A DNA stretch of 64,000 bases from Acytostelium subglobosum LB1 (lineage: Eukaryota; Evosea; Eumycetozoa; Acytosteliales; Acytosteliaceae), in contig NW_012236497.1 of assembly GCF_000787575.1 (NCBI RefSeq), positions 134,287 through 198,286 on the forward strand, given 5' to 3'. Shown piece by piece: positions 9,651 to 19,674 of this stretch. The notes under the pieces were generated by a model that was not told the DNA's origin, searched no databases, and worked only from the letters and a program-made list of their open reading frames with translations. How positions within the stretch are numbered: the stretch's first letter is position 1; every line of letters starts with the position of its first letter. The translations under genes were made by a program, and so were the position numbers.

Positions 9651-10841
9651 ATGTTATACCTAATCTTTCCTAAACTCTTTGAGTTCTACAAGTTTCTCAG
9701 CTACCTTTTACACAGCGATTATTGTGTTGTCAACGATATCAAACAAGTAGATGCTTACGAGTACAGGATCTTTTTGTACCGGTTGGACAGGTCAAAGCAA
9801 CGACAATCCTCTCTCCAACTTCCAATCTACCTTATCAACGACAGCGACATCAACTTCTACGGCATCTTCTCCAAACTCGCAACCAACCCTGACCACACAT
9901 ACATTCTCATTGGTTCCTGTGGCTCTGGAAACTTAGAGGACTTTGGGAACCTCCACGTTGTGGAACGTGCTGTCAAGGGCGACCGCGGCAGGTTGGACGC
10001 CCGGCAGTTGTTCACCTACGAAACCGATTCAAAAAAGATCACTTCGCGCCAACATTGTCTCTGGCCTGCGGATATGAATTCCTTCCACCAATCTGGAATG
10101 GAACTCCGCCAAGCCTGTTCCACCAACTTTATGAACACCAACATCATAACCGAATCTTTCAAGAATTACCTCTTCGATATGGAGACCTTTGACTTCTACG
10201 ATATTTGCACCAACCAAAGCATATCCATGTACTCATGTGTCCGTTTCGTTACCGACTACGTAATAGACTTGGGAAAGTCGGAGCCTACTACCGATGTATA
10301 CTATGGAATGGTCTCTTCCAAGAAAGCTATTGAGGATCAATTCCCAGATCAGCTTTTGGAGAAGCTCAAGGATCTGCCCCTCAGTAGCGCCAAGAAACTC
10401 ATTCGGCTCAGGCTCAAGTTCAATTTCGACTTCGTCTTCAATCTGCATCTCGAGAACAACTTACTCAAGACCGATCACCCTTTCAAACCAGCAAACGTGG
10501 AGAAGTACTACGATTACTTCAACAGAGAGTACCGGAACAAGATCCAAACGGTTCTCCCAGACTTCTTGCCGACAGCTGGAGGAGCAAATAAGAATTTCCG
10601 TGATTCGGAGGCTCTACTCGACCTGGAAAACAAACAGACTCTGATCAAAATTATTCAAACAGGTTATCAAACATACGATATGTTATCCAAGTACTTTACC
10701 AGTCCCCCAGGTAAAGATTATCCCAAAGGTGAAGCTCCCCTCTCAGGTAGCTTGGAGTATGATGATGGCATGGAGAACTTTGAAGAGACACCTGCTTCAG
10801 TTGACCTAAAGAAGTCGCCAGATTCCAACATCTCTATTTAA
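9651..10841 (+). CDS. Nucleoside phosphorylase/nucleosidase superfamily-like protein (396 aa)
   Basis: This is a single-exon model from ATG at 9651; the frame stays open upstream but only to non-ATG codons. The N-terminus is hydrophobic (MLYLIFPKLFEFYKFL) and may be a weak signal or anchor. From about residue 70 to 215 the order of motifs resembles the PNP/UDP phosphorylase superfamily. These are a glycine-rich turn LIGSCGSGN (compare the family's GTCG), VVERAVKGDRGRLDAR after it, and FDMETFDFYDIC followed by VRFVTDYV (compare DMExxA...vRxVSD). That superfamily cleaves or phosphorolyses nucleosides. The C-terminal 150 residues are charged, with no recognised domain, and end in an acidic Ser/Pro tail. 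Catalysis is uncertain, because the family resemblance is by motif order only. AATAAA-like signals follow at about 10900 and 10953. It converges on HIRA. Confidence 0.6.
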   Translation: MLYLIFPKLFEFYKFLSYLLHSDYCVVNDIKQVDAYEYRIFLYRLDRSKQRQSSLQLPIYLINDSDINFYGIFSKLATNPDHTYILIGSCGSGNLEDFGNLHVVERAVKGDRGRLDARQLFTYETDSKKITSRQHCLWPADMNSFHQSGMELRQACSTNFMNTNIITESFKNYLFDMETFDFYDICTNQSISMYSCVRFVTDYVIDLGKSEPTTDVYYGMVSSKKAIEDQFPDQLLEKLKDLPLSSAKKLIRLRLKFNFDFVFNLHLENNLLKTDHPFKPANVEKYYDYFNREYRNKIQTVLPDFLPTAGGANKNFRDSEALLDLENKQTLIKIIQTGYQTYDMLSKYFTSPPGKDYPKGEAPLSGSLEYDDGMENFEETPASVDLKKSPDSNISI

Positions 10842-11161
10842 ATACTCCGATGACGTTGTCACCTTGGCCATGTCATTTACTAGGTATGATCAACACTAAT
10901 AAACCTTATTACTCTAACCTGGATCCTAGTTCCATGGTTCCATTCTCACATCAATAAAGCATTCAAGATTATAATCATCACACCTGCGAACAAAACCTCG
11001 TTGGCTCTCAATCTGAATCAAAAAGATGCACAGGGGAGGAGGAGCAGAACCAAAGCTACCAACACATCACAACCAGCTCTGCATCATTTTCGACCAGCCC
11101 GAGGACTTTAGGCAAGTTTATTCTCGCAATGACCAATCATTCTCCTTCATGAAGAAGGATC
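10842..11161. other. Convergent intergenic region
   Basis: This lies between the 3' ends of the plus-strand gene at 9651-10841 and the minus-strand HIRA gene. It contains AATAAA-type sequences near 10901 and 10954. I see no reading frame or RNA gene. Confidence 0.5.
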
Positions 11162-14100
11162 TCAGCTGAATAGGATGTCAAGTGGATTGTTGCTGGTGAA
11201 CGATGATAGTGACTCTTTGTACTGGCCAACCATTCTTTGAAGGTTTCTGTTGCTGGCAATGATAGGCAATAGCTCTTTGAGTAGATCGCGTTTGTTTAGA
11301 CCCAATATAGTTGGCTCCCAGACATCGATCCTGGGCGAGTTTGATGGTCCCAACAGATCATTACACAGATCCTGCAGTCTGACTTGATTGCCATTATTCG
11401 CCAAGAATCGCACATAAGTCGTCATCCAATGTTTATACTCATTCGGGCTCTCCAGCACAATTGCCAACCATATTTGTTTCTGTTTGATTGATTGGTTGGT
11501 TAGTTAGTCACACTCAATCATGCGAGCTGATGTTGGAATCACTTACCTCGAGGAAGGTTGTTGTGATCTGGGGCTGGGCAGAGGTTGGCTGGTTGGAGAG
11601 TGCCAAGAGTGAGGTCATTGAGGTTGGTCGCGTGCCTTGTTGTTGTTGTTGTAACTTTGAGAGGATACCAATGCCGGTAGGATCACTACTATTGAATTCC
11701 GAAAGAGAACCTAATCTATCGGTAATCTGTATCCACTCTCCAATGCCCGTCGTGAACACATAGCTGTATCCATTAGACAGTGTAATGATTGGTTTACCCT
11801 CCTCTGTCAGGAATGTATGTTCTAATAGAGGGAGAGTGATTGATTAATATGAGGGATTGAGTAAGAGTGATTGATTGCTTGATTGGGTGACATACTGATG
11901 GTTAACTTGTCCTTGTTAGCGCCATTACTGTTGCTGTTGCTGTTGTTGTTGCCTAGTAAGAATGGCAACTCCCTGTTGGATATCTCATACTTTCTCTTTG
12001 TGATGTTCCACACACTGATGTACCTATCGATGGTAATCACCATCAGATGTGAAGACCTATTGCATTCCAGGAACGCCACTTGGTTCCTAAGTACAATGTT
12101 TGGCATTAACTAGTTTTGATTGATTGATTGAATGTTAGTCATCAATCGCCTTTTGATCAAATAGACATGACTTACTGATGCACCATTGTTCTTGTAAATG
12201 TGTAGGATGGCCTCTTGAGTGGCAACTGCACACCATTGTGCGTTACCGGTGGCAATGCACACTTTGCCATTGATCTTGTTCTCCCATAGGATGGCGTCGG
12301 CCAGACATCTGATCGTTGAGAAGTACTCCATACTGTTGTCGGGCAGCTCTTGTTCGACAATGGATATATCTAAACTGACGTTGGTGGTCGATGCTGATGA
12401 TGATGCTGTGCTGCTGATCACACTGCTAGCGCCGCCATATGGAGACAGAAGCGAATCAAGTACTGTCAGCTGCTTGGAGATGTGATTGGAAGCGGTGGCC
12501 GGTGCCAAATACAGTGCTGAGTTGTTCTCGGCGAAGCTCAACACTGGTGTGCTTGTCGCTGCGATTGTCGTGGTCTTTGGTGCGCTCTCGGCTGGTGTCT
12601 TGTCCTTGTTGGTGGACTTTGACTTGACCTTCTTTGATGTCGTCTCTGACTGCTGCTGCTGCTGCTCTGTCATTCTTCTCTTTGCCACTGCACGTTCACC
12701 TCTTTGTTCTGGCTCTGATCCAGGTGATGCTGCTGTCGTCGCTGTCGTCGATGTAGTTGATGATGATGATTGTTTGCCAGTGCTTGGGGCTGGAGTATCT
12801 TTGTTTGGTGTAGTCTTTGTTGAAGGTGGCCTTGGAGGTGATATGTCGGTCATGCTCACATCACCGCCCATGCCCATGCCTCTTGCCTCGAGACCGCTCA
12901 TGAGCGTACTCTTGCCTGCGCTGCCATTGCTCTCATTGCTGGTCGATACTCCATTGATTGGCTTTGTTGGTGTGGCAAAGGGACTGCTGCCAGTCTTTGA
13001 GCTGTCAGTGTTGAGATGGATGTGTGATGGGATGGCAACGGGCGAGGGTCTTGTGATGGTTTGATCGGCGCTCGATCCGCCAAGATTGAGTGGCGTGATC
13101 CTCCTGCGTCCGCCAACGATTGTCTGCGTCTGTTTCTGCATAGCGACTTGTGTCGGGTGTATCTGAATGGGCGTGGCGGGTGGCTGTGAGCCCCCGTGAC
13201 CATTGTTGGACTTTGAAGAGCTTGGTCTGTCGTTGTTTGAATCCTCCATCGCCAGCTGGTCAGGGTTCTCGGCCAGCATCAAGTGACTGGCGCCACCGTT
13301 AAGCGCGTGCGATGCCGACATGCCAATGATCAGACCATCGGCGCCAATCCTGACCGCATCGCCGTAGGCCTTCTTGATGAACAGCTCCTTCTCGGCGGTG
13401 GGCATTGGCGTGCCGCCAATCTCCTCGGGCGTCATCTCGATGAAGCCAACCGTGCCATCGGTGCTGCAGCAGATCATCGAGTGTCCGTCGGGTGCCCATG
13501 AGATATCCTGTATCGACTGTTCGAATAATGTGCGTGTGACCATCACCGGGCGAGGCGTGGCCGACGACCACATCGTGATAGTGTTGTCCAGTCCGGCCAA
13601 CACGATACAGCAGTATGGCGTATGTTTCTTTCCCATGGTAAAGATCACTGGACTATAACGTGCGATTGAAATTGGTTTCTTGTGACCAACAAATGCACAA
13701 CCAACCTCCCAACTCGTTCTCTGTATGATCACCGCAGTCTGTGAGTGATTATTGACCCCATGAGGTGCACATAATGTTTGACCATCAGGGGACCAACTTG
13801 TGATTGATTGATTGATTGATTGAGTTAGTTTGATTGATTGAACGAATGAATAATCATATCATATAATATCATACCAAGGTCGTAGAAAGAATGAAGTGTT
13901 CTCTTGTTGGAATGGTTCTGTTATGGTTGTCTCCACTTGCCAATCTGAACAACGCCAGATGATGACCGACTTGTCATCAGACTGTGTCGCCAGGTATCTA
14001 CCAATAGGGTCCCATGCCAATCCCTTCACAATACCTTTATGTTCACTCAACTGTTTGATCATCTCTATTTGTTTGATTGAGTGTTAGTCAGTGACCTCGA

Positions 14101-14694
14101 CTCGACGGCTCGTCTCACCTCACTTCACTTACTGAATGATGTTGATGTACAATCCCAAATGATGATAGACTTGTCAAAGCTACATGTTGCTAACATCTTG
14201 CCGTCGAATGACCAAGCAACTTCACTGATGTCAGCGGTGTGACCGCGTAGAGTGGCAACGTTGATCCAGTTCTCGATGGTCTTCTCCGTGTTGCCACCGC
14301 CAAACGAGACACCGGCGCCAAATGACGACAGACCCCATATCTGGACGGTCTTGTCGTCGGAGCCCGACGCCAGATAGCGGCCGTCCCGCGACCACTTCAC
14401 CGAGTTGACTGGGGCGTAGTGCGCATCGATGGCCTTCAGCAGTCTGGGCACGCTCGGGTCGTCCTCGGCCTCCAACAATGCCACCGGTGCTATACTCCAT
14501 ATTTTAACTCTATTATCACCGCCACCAGTGGCGAACCTTGTACCATCAGGATGTATATCAACTGTGAATATTGGGAAGCCTATAGATATATAACATTGTT
14601 AGTTGTTGTTTGTAATGTTGATCATTCATTCATAATGTATGTATTATTATTATTTACCATTATGCTCTATCCATGTTGGCTTTAGTATCCTCAT
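11162..14694 (-). CDS. hira: HIRA histone H3.3 chaperone subunit (7 exons, 1033 aa)
   Basis: HIRA is the scaffold of the replication-independent histone chaperone that deposits H3.3-H4 in the nucleus. Exons are 14694-14658, 14579-14133, 14064-13875, 13796-12176, 12109-11896, 11821-11547 and 11479-11162, joining in frame. The N-terminus [17 protein letters not shown] is the family signature. Seven-bladed WD40 repeats fill about residues 1-370, with clear blades at [35 protein letters not shown] and [16 protein letters not shown]. The B-domain motif GGRRRITPL at about 453-461, which binds ASF1 in known HIRAs, is present. A Ser/Thr/Pro and poly-Q low-complexity linker of about 150 residues follows. 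The conserved C-terminal HIRA domain (about 680-1033) begins near SAPYGGASS and ends with DLCNDLLGP and [16 protein letters not shown]. Introns are 66-78 nt. No lesion is seen. Confidence 0.95.
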
Positions 14695-15587
14695 GTTGTT
14701 GTTGTTGTTGTTGTTGTGTCTATGTTATAATATTATGTGATGATATTGCGTGATGCGTATACTATGAATGAATGAATGAATGAGATGTCTTGACAAACTA
14801 ACTAACTAATATTATTTATACATCTATGTCTATCTCTCTCCTTCTTATTCACTCAGCTGACTAACTAACTAACTTTGTCGATCTCTCGCAATCTATTAGC
14901 ACCTCACTACTCAACTCAACTCAAAGGATGCGCGCGGGAGAGAGAAGTGAGCACCTCATCTCATTATTGTTCACACTCTCTCTCCTGAACACCATCCATC
15001 CATTCATACCAAGGTCATCTCGACCAAAGTTTTTCATTCATTCCAACATCACATCAACTATCGAATGAATGAAAGAGATACACAAAGATAATGACATTAC
15101 AAGATTGAAATGTACTTATATAACTATGGATATCTATAGATATTGGCAAAGAATGATACGTTTGTCCATCAATGATTGTGTTGGCTCGTCTCTTCACAAT
15201 GGTCAATTACTGTTCCAGTTCGAGTTCAACAACAGCATCCATGATGATCTATCTTGGTCTGTTTGACTTAGTTTGTTTGAATGCATGCTTCCAACCCACA
15301 CAAGGATGGTGTTTCAAAAAAAAAAAACAATAAAAATTATAAAAAGTTGGGTTTGGTGTCTTTTCTCTTCTTCTCTCACACTCTCCACATTGTTGTTGAT
15401 CAACAACGCTCTTACAACTCTTCGTATTGTTCAATCTTAACACACACACACATAACAGCATCATTAGTTGCTAATCATTTACTATTTATATAATATTACT
15501 ATATATATATATCTTCATTCATAAAGTACAGTAAAGAACAGAACATAATATTACAGGGTAGACACACATATTAGAGATTAAGAAAAG
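14695..15587. promoter_or_regulatory. Divergent intergenic region between HIRA and the Kelch/RING gene
   Basis: This 893-base spacer must contain the promoters of both flanking, divergently transcribed genes. It holds a GTT repeat at 14695-14717, ATGA/ACTA tetranucleotide runs at 14765-14880, an A10 tract at about 15317 and TATATATATA at 15502. A short 65-codon frame at 15069 is not recognised. No defined binding site can be named. Confidence 0.5.
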
Positions 15588-18170
15588 ATGAAGCTCGAGT
15601 GGAAGAGACTCGGCTCGGGAGGATCGCCTGACGCCAGGTGGGGACATACATGTGTCGCCTTGCCATTGGGCCAGTTCTTGGTGTTTGGCGGCAACGGCAA
15701 TAAGACATTCAATGATCTTACGCTGTATAATAGTAATAATAACAGTTGGAATAAGGTCGAGCCGCAGGGCACGCCGCCCACCGCACGTTATGGCCACAGC
15801 GCCACACTGCTCGGACAGCAACAGATCATTATATTTGGTGGACGTGCCAATAGTAAACCATTCTCGGACGTTACGGTGCTGCAGCACAGTGGAGCCGATC
15901 GCTTCAAGTGGATCAAGATGCAGCATCAGCACAAGTCGCCAGAGGGTCGCGCCGGTCACACCGCCGTCGCGCACGGCAACCAGCTCGTCGTCTTTGGTGG
16001 ACACAACAGCTCACGTAGTAAATACTACAACACGGTGTTGACGTTCAATATCGACACGCTGACATGGGATCAACCTACATGTGATGGTATCGTACCACCC
16101 GCTCGTGGATCACACTCATCCTTTGTCGTTGGCAATCAAATGTATATCTTTGGAGGATTCGATGGCAAGAAGTATTATAATGATCTATATTCCTTGGATC
16201 TAGGTATGTCATCATCAACATCAATTCAATCAATCAATCGATCACTCTTACTCACTCACTCAATCAATCAATCAAATCAAACAGACAAGTTAGTTTGGAG
16301 AAAGTTGGAATGCAAGGGCAATACACCAAAGCCTCGATCAGGACATTCGTCTACATTGATGGGCGATAAGTTGGTGATATTTGGAGGATGTGGATCTGAT
16401 TCTAACTTCTTGAACGATGTTCATGCGCTGTCGTTGGACGACTTGCGTTGGGAGCAGCCAGTGATAACTGGCATGGAGAATCCTCATCCGCGCTTCAGAC
16501 ACACGGCAAACTCGATGGGTCAGAACAAGGTGTTCATCTATGGTGGCACGGGCTCAGGCATCCTGCTCAGCGATGCGCTGATACTTGAGGCGTCCGACGA
16601 CGCCCCCCTCATGGCCATCCCGCCCGTTCAGGCTGCCACTGCTGCGCCGAGCACCAGTAGCGCGGCTACAACTGTTGTTGCTGCTGCCGCCGTTCCAAAC
16701 AATGGAGCGACAATGTCCTCGACAACAACACAGACCATTGCTACACCAATCACAACAACAATGGTTCCAACCTCGACGACCACGACTACCACAAACAACA
16801 ATGGTGGTGCCGTGGCGCCAGTGTCGTCCTCCACCGCTCAACAACCATCACCTCAGATTGTCGCGGTCAACACCACAACAACCACAACTACGACGGCAGC
16901 AACATCAACAATAATCACAACAACCTCATCATCCTCGTCGCCATCTCCATCGCCACTCTCCTCCTCACCCATCAACAACACCATTCAGATCACCAGTGAC
17001 AGCTTCCAATCGCCCACCCCATCACCAGAGCGTCTACAGCAGTCTCAGCCACAGGCTCAGTCACAGATGCAGACTACACCGCCCACAACATCAATGGTGA
17101 TTGATATGAGCAAGCTAGAGAAGGAGAAGAAGTCAAAGAAGACATCGACGGGCAGCGCAGCGTTCAACACGCTCAAGATGGGCAGCGAGAAGATCCTCGG
17201 CCTGTTTGAGAAGGACAATGAGATCAAGGTACTGCGCGACAGTCTGGCCGTGGAGACATCGAACAAGTTGCTGGCGGACCTGCGCATAGAGAAGGAGCTG
17301 GGCGCCAAGAAGAAGATGGAGGACCAGCTGAGCAGTGAGAAGATCAAGTTTGAGAACAAGCGTCTGCATCTCGAGAGTTTGGTCAAGGCGGAGCAGAAGC
17401 AGAAGCAGCAGCTCGAAGAGCGCGTGGCCAAGCTGAACCTCAGCAACGCCCAGCTACAGGATCAAGTCGGCAAGCTGACGGCCCAGTTCAAGGAGATGGA
17501 GAGCACACTACTCAAGCGTGAGAAGGAGGTGAGCAAGCAGCACGACCTAAACACTCTGAGGAAGCAGTATCACCAGTTGGTTGGCGACAGTGAAGTCGAC
17601 GACCTGGAGCTTGAGGAGTATGATCGCCTGGAGCTCATTCATCTGCGCGCCCTGGAGAAGCTGCGCGCCAAGCGCATCGAGAAGCAGCAAAACAACGAGT
17701 CACAATGGCGCCGCGAGCTCGAGCGCAAGGTCGAGGAGATCAATGTTCTGATCAGTTCGTACGTCCCGCCCGACCAACATCGCGCCAAGTGCGAAGAGTA
17801 CGAACAAAAGGTGGAGCAGAGCACCAAGAAGCTCGAGTCGGTCGAGCTGCGGTACCAACAGCTCTCTGGCAACAGGTTGGAAGGTCTGGACATTGAGGCA
17901 CTGAGTAATCTCGAGGAGGTCCACCAGCGGGGCATTCAGAAGCTCAGTGCGATCAAACAGGAGGAGTGGAAGAAGCAGCTAAACATTCTCAAGAAGGAGA
18001 AGGAGCTGCTACAGGACCAGAACAACTGTATAATATGCACGGAGCGACCGCCAAACACGGTGCTCATGCCCTGTCGCCACAGCAGTCTCTGTTCCAAATG
18101 CTCCAACGTGTTGACACGATGTCCAGTCTGCCGTACCAACATCGAAGAGCGTATTGAGACATTCAACTGA
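15588..18170 (+). CDS. Kelch-repeat, coiled-coil, RING-finger protein (833 aa, 2 exons)
   Basis: This is a likely E3 ubiquitin ligase whose Kelch propeller would recruit substrate; that role is inference from its domains. Exons are 15588-16203 and 16285-18170. The 81-nt intron is in frame and stop-free, but has consensus GTATGT and AACAG ends and the usual ATCA interior, so the spliced form is preferred. Residues about 1-330 hold six Kelch blades with typical GHS/GHT and FGG motifs (LVFGGNGN, IIFGGRANSK, LVVFGGHNS, YIFGGFDGK, VIFGGCGSD). Residues about 340-500 are Ser/Thr/Pro/Gln low complexity. About 510-780 are charged coiled coil. A C-terminal RING (about 785-833) shows CIIC, CRHSSLC, SKC and CPVC, the pattern of Dictyostelium and IAP-type RINGs, ending ERIETFN. 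Homologues with this order are known from amoebae. Confidence 0.9.
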   Translation: MKLEWKRLGSGGSPDARWGHTCVALPLGQFLVFGGNGNKTFNDLTLYNSNNNSWNKVEPQGTPPTARYGHSATLLGQQQIIIFGGRANSKPFSDVTVLQHSGADRFKWIKMQHQHKSPEGRAGHTAVAHGNQLVVFGGHNSSRSKYYNTVLTFNIDTLTWDQPTCDGIVPPARGSHSSFVVGNQMYIFGGFDGKKYYNDLYSLDLGMSSSTSIQSINRSLLLTHSINQSNQTDKLVWRKLECKGNTPKPRSGHSSTLMGDKLVIFGGCGSDSNFLNDVHALSLDDLRWEQPVITGMENPHPRFRHTANSMGQNKVFIYGGTGSGILLSDALILEASDDAPLMAIPPVQAATAAPSTSSAATTVVAAAAVPNNGATMSSTTTQTIATPITTTMVPTSTTTTTTNNNGGAVAPVSSSTAQQPSPQIVAVNTTTTTTTTAATSTIITTTSSSSSPSPSPLSSSPINNTIQITSDSFQSPTPSPERLQQSQPQAQSQMQTTPPTTSMVIDMSKLEKEKKSKKTSTGSAAFNTLKMGSEKILGLFEKDNEIKVLRDSLAVETSNKLLADLRIEKELGAKKKMEDQLSSEKIKFENKRLHLESLVKAEQKQKQQLEERVAKLNLSNAQLQDQVGKLTAQFKEMESTLLKREKEVSKQHDLNTLRKQYHQLVGDSEVDDLELEEYDRLELIHLRALEKLRAKRIEKQQNNESQWRRELERKVEEINVLISSYVPPDQHRAKCEEYEQKVEQSTKKLESVELRYQQLSGNRLEGLDIEALSNLEEVHQRGIQKLSAIKQEEWKKQLNILKKEKELLQDQNNCIICTERPPNTVLMPCRHSSLCSKCSNVLTRCPVCRTNIEERIETFN

Positions 18171-18418
18171 TCTTCCTTTCCATTCATTCATTCAACCTTT
18201 CTTTCTGTACACATCAATCAATCTACTCTTAGGGACCGACCGCCAACACTTCAACTTTGTCAACAACAACAACTCGACATGATGACAATGACTTCACCTC
18301 CACCTCAACCATAACATCAGCCAATCACTGGGGCTATTCCAATACCATATCTTCATATTAAAGTACTACTATTTATATCTAAAATATATTCCACCGATTG
18401 CAATGAACTCGATCATAC

Positions 18419-18870
18419 TTATAACAGTGTGCAAGTTGACACGATATCTGGTTTCTTTGCGCGATGGATTCTCACTTGACGGACAGCCTCTTCAAGGACG
18501 GCCTCGATCGCCTTGCTCGAGAGGTTGGCTGCTTGGAGGTACTTGATTGCCTCAATGTGGAGTATTTCTTTGTTGATGATGTCCTCAGTAACCTTATCGA
18601 TTGGACGCCAGAGAGCAGTGACGGGATGAGACCGTTCCTACTCCTTGTAGTCTCGGTCATCAGTCAATCCAACCATCAATCTTGGTGTCAACTTTGATCC
18701 TCCGTGATTACATATATGGTAGATATTCTTTGATGGAGTGCGTATGGTCAATTTGAATATTAGAACATCTAAACAAGGCTTTCATGGGGACTCACTGTGA
18801 ACATTTGCGAAAGTGTAAGGAAGTTGTGTGGATTGCAACAGACCAAGTGGATATCTGTGCCTGGGTAGAT
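18419..18870 (-). pseudogene. Rho-like pseudo-GTPase family, copy 0 (3' half, broken)
   Basis: Only the part after the VIYPGTDIHLVC motif remains. It is joined at 18870 directly to the 3' end of copy 1. The second exon has an in-frame TAG after DDRDYKE and a frame change before RPIDKVTED. It then reads AIKYLQAANLSSKAIEAVLE and ends STCTLL at 18419, a prenylation box. The best alignment I can make is to the C-terminal half of Rac/Rho proteins ([20 protein letters not shown] in Rac). This copy cannot encode a full protein. Confidence 0.75.
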
Positions 18871-19444
18871 GACGGACAGCCTCTTCAAGTACGACCTCCA
18901 TTGCCTTGCTTGAGAGGTTGGCTGCTGGAGGTACTTGATTGCTTGAATTTCCAGTAAATCCTTTTTGATGAAGTCCTCGGTAACCTTATCGATTGGACGC
19001 CATACTGCTCCAATGGCTTACTCTTTATAAACTCCTTGTAGTCTCGTCTTTCATCTGTCAAACCAACCATCAATCGTGGTGTCAACTTTGATCCTCCGTG
19101 ATTACAGATATGGTAGACATCCTTATATGGGTGAGTCTTGTCAATACAAAGATGAGGACATCTCAACTATACAAAGGGATACTCACGGTCCATAATCCTG
19201 GAAGTGTTAATAGGTAGTGTGGATTGCAACCAACCAAGTGTATATCTGTACCTGGGTAGATGACCTCCTCCCAGAGCTTGGGGTTGTATTCTTCAGTGAT
19301 AGTGGCATCAACAAAGGTGATGGTGCATGGGATGTTGTCTACTATCATCTGAATCTTGTACTCATCTGCCTTTCCCTGTTTCCTCTGAGGACCATATATC
19401 CCTCCAACCGCGACGCACTTGATTGAGTCTGGAGTAATCTCCAT
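18870..19444 (-). pseudogene. Rho-like pseudo-GTPase family, copy 1 (exon 1 intact)
   Basis: The first exon (19444-19187) is open from MEITPDSIKCVAVGG through VDNIPCTITFVDA and YPGTDIHLV to a GTGAGT donor. Compared with Rac ([40 protein letters not shown]) the P-loop GKT and the switch I segment are absent and DTAGQ reads DATIT. Exon 2 starts near 19125 (DVYHICNHGG), loses frame after SKPLEQ, and runs through AANLSSKAMEVVLEEAVR in another frame. There it is fused to copy 0. It is a pseudogene, although exon 1 shows what the intact family looked like. The ATG is preceded by ACAAAT repeats. Confidence 0.75.
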
Positions 19445-19674
19445 TGTATTTGTATTTGTATTTAGATCTAAGGATCGATTCCCGAACCCAAATCTATGTT
19501 GGTGAAATAGGAGGCCAAATAGTAGACACCAGTCCAACATGCAGAATGAACGTGGACCAAACCAAGTCACACACTTCCAAACAATCAGATGCTAAAGTTT
19601 TCAGCGATGGAAACAAGGATGTCTTGCCTTTGGTGAAGTTTATTACATGTACAATGAAGGGGAGGGTTCCTTCC

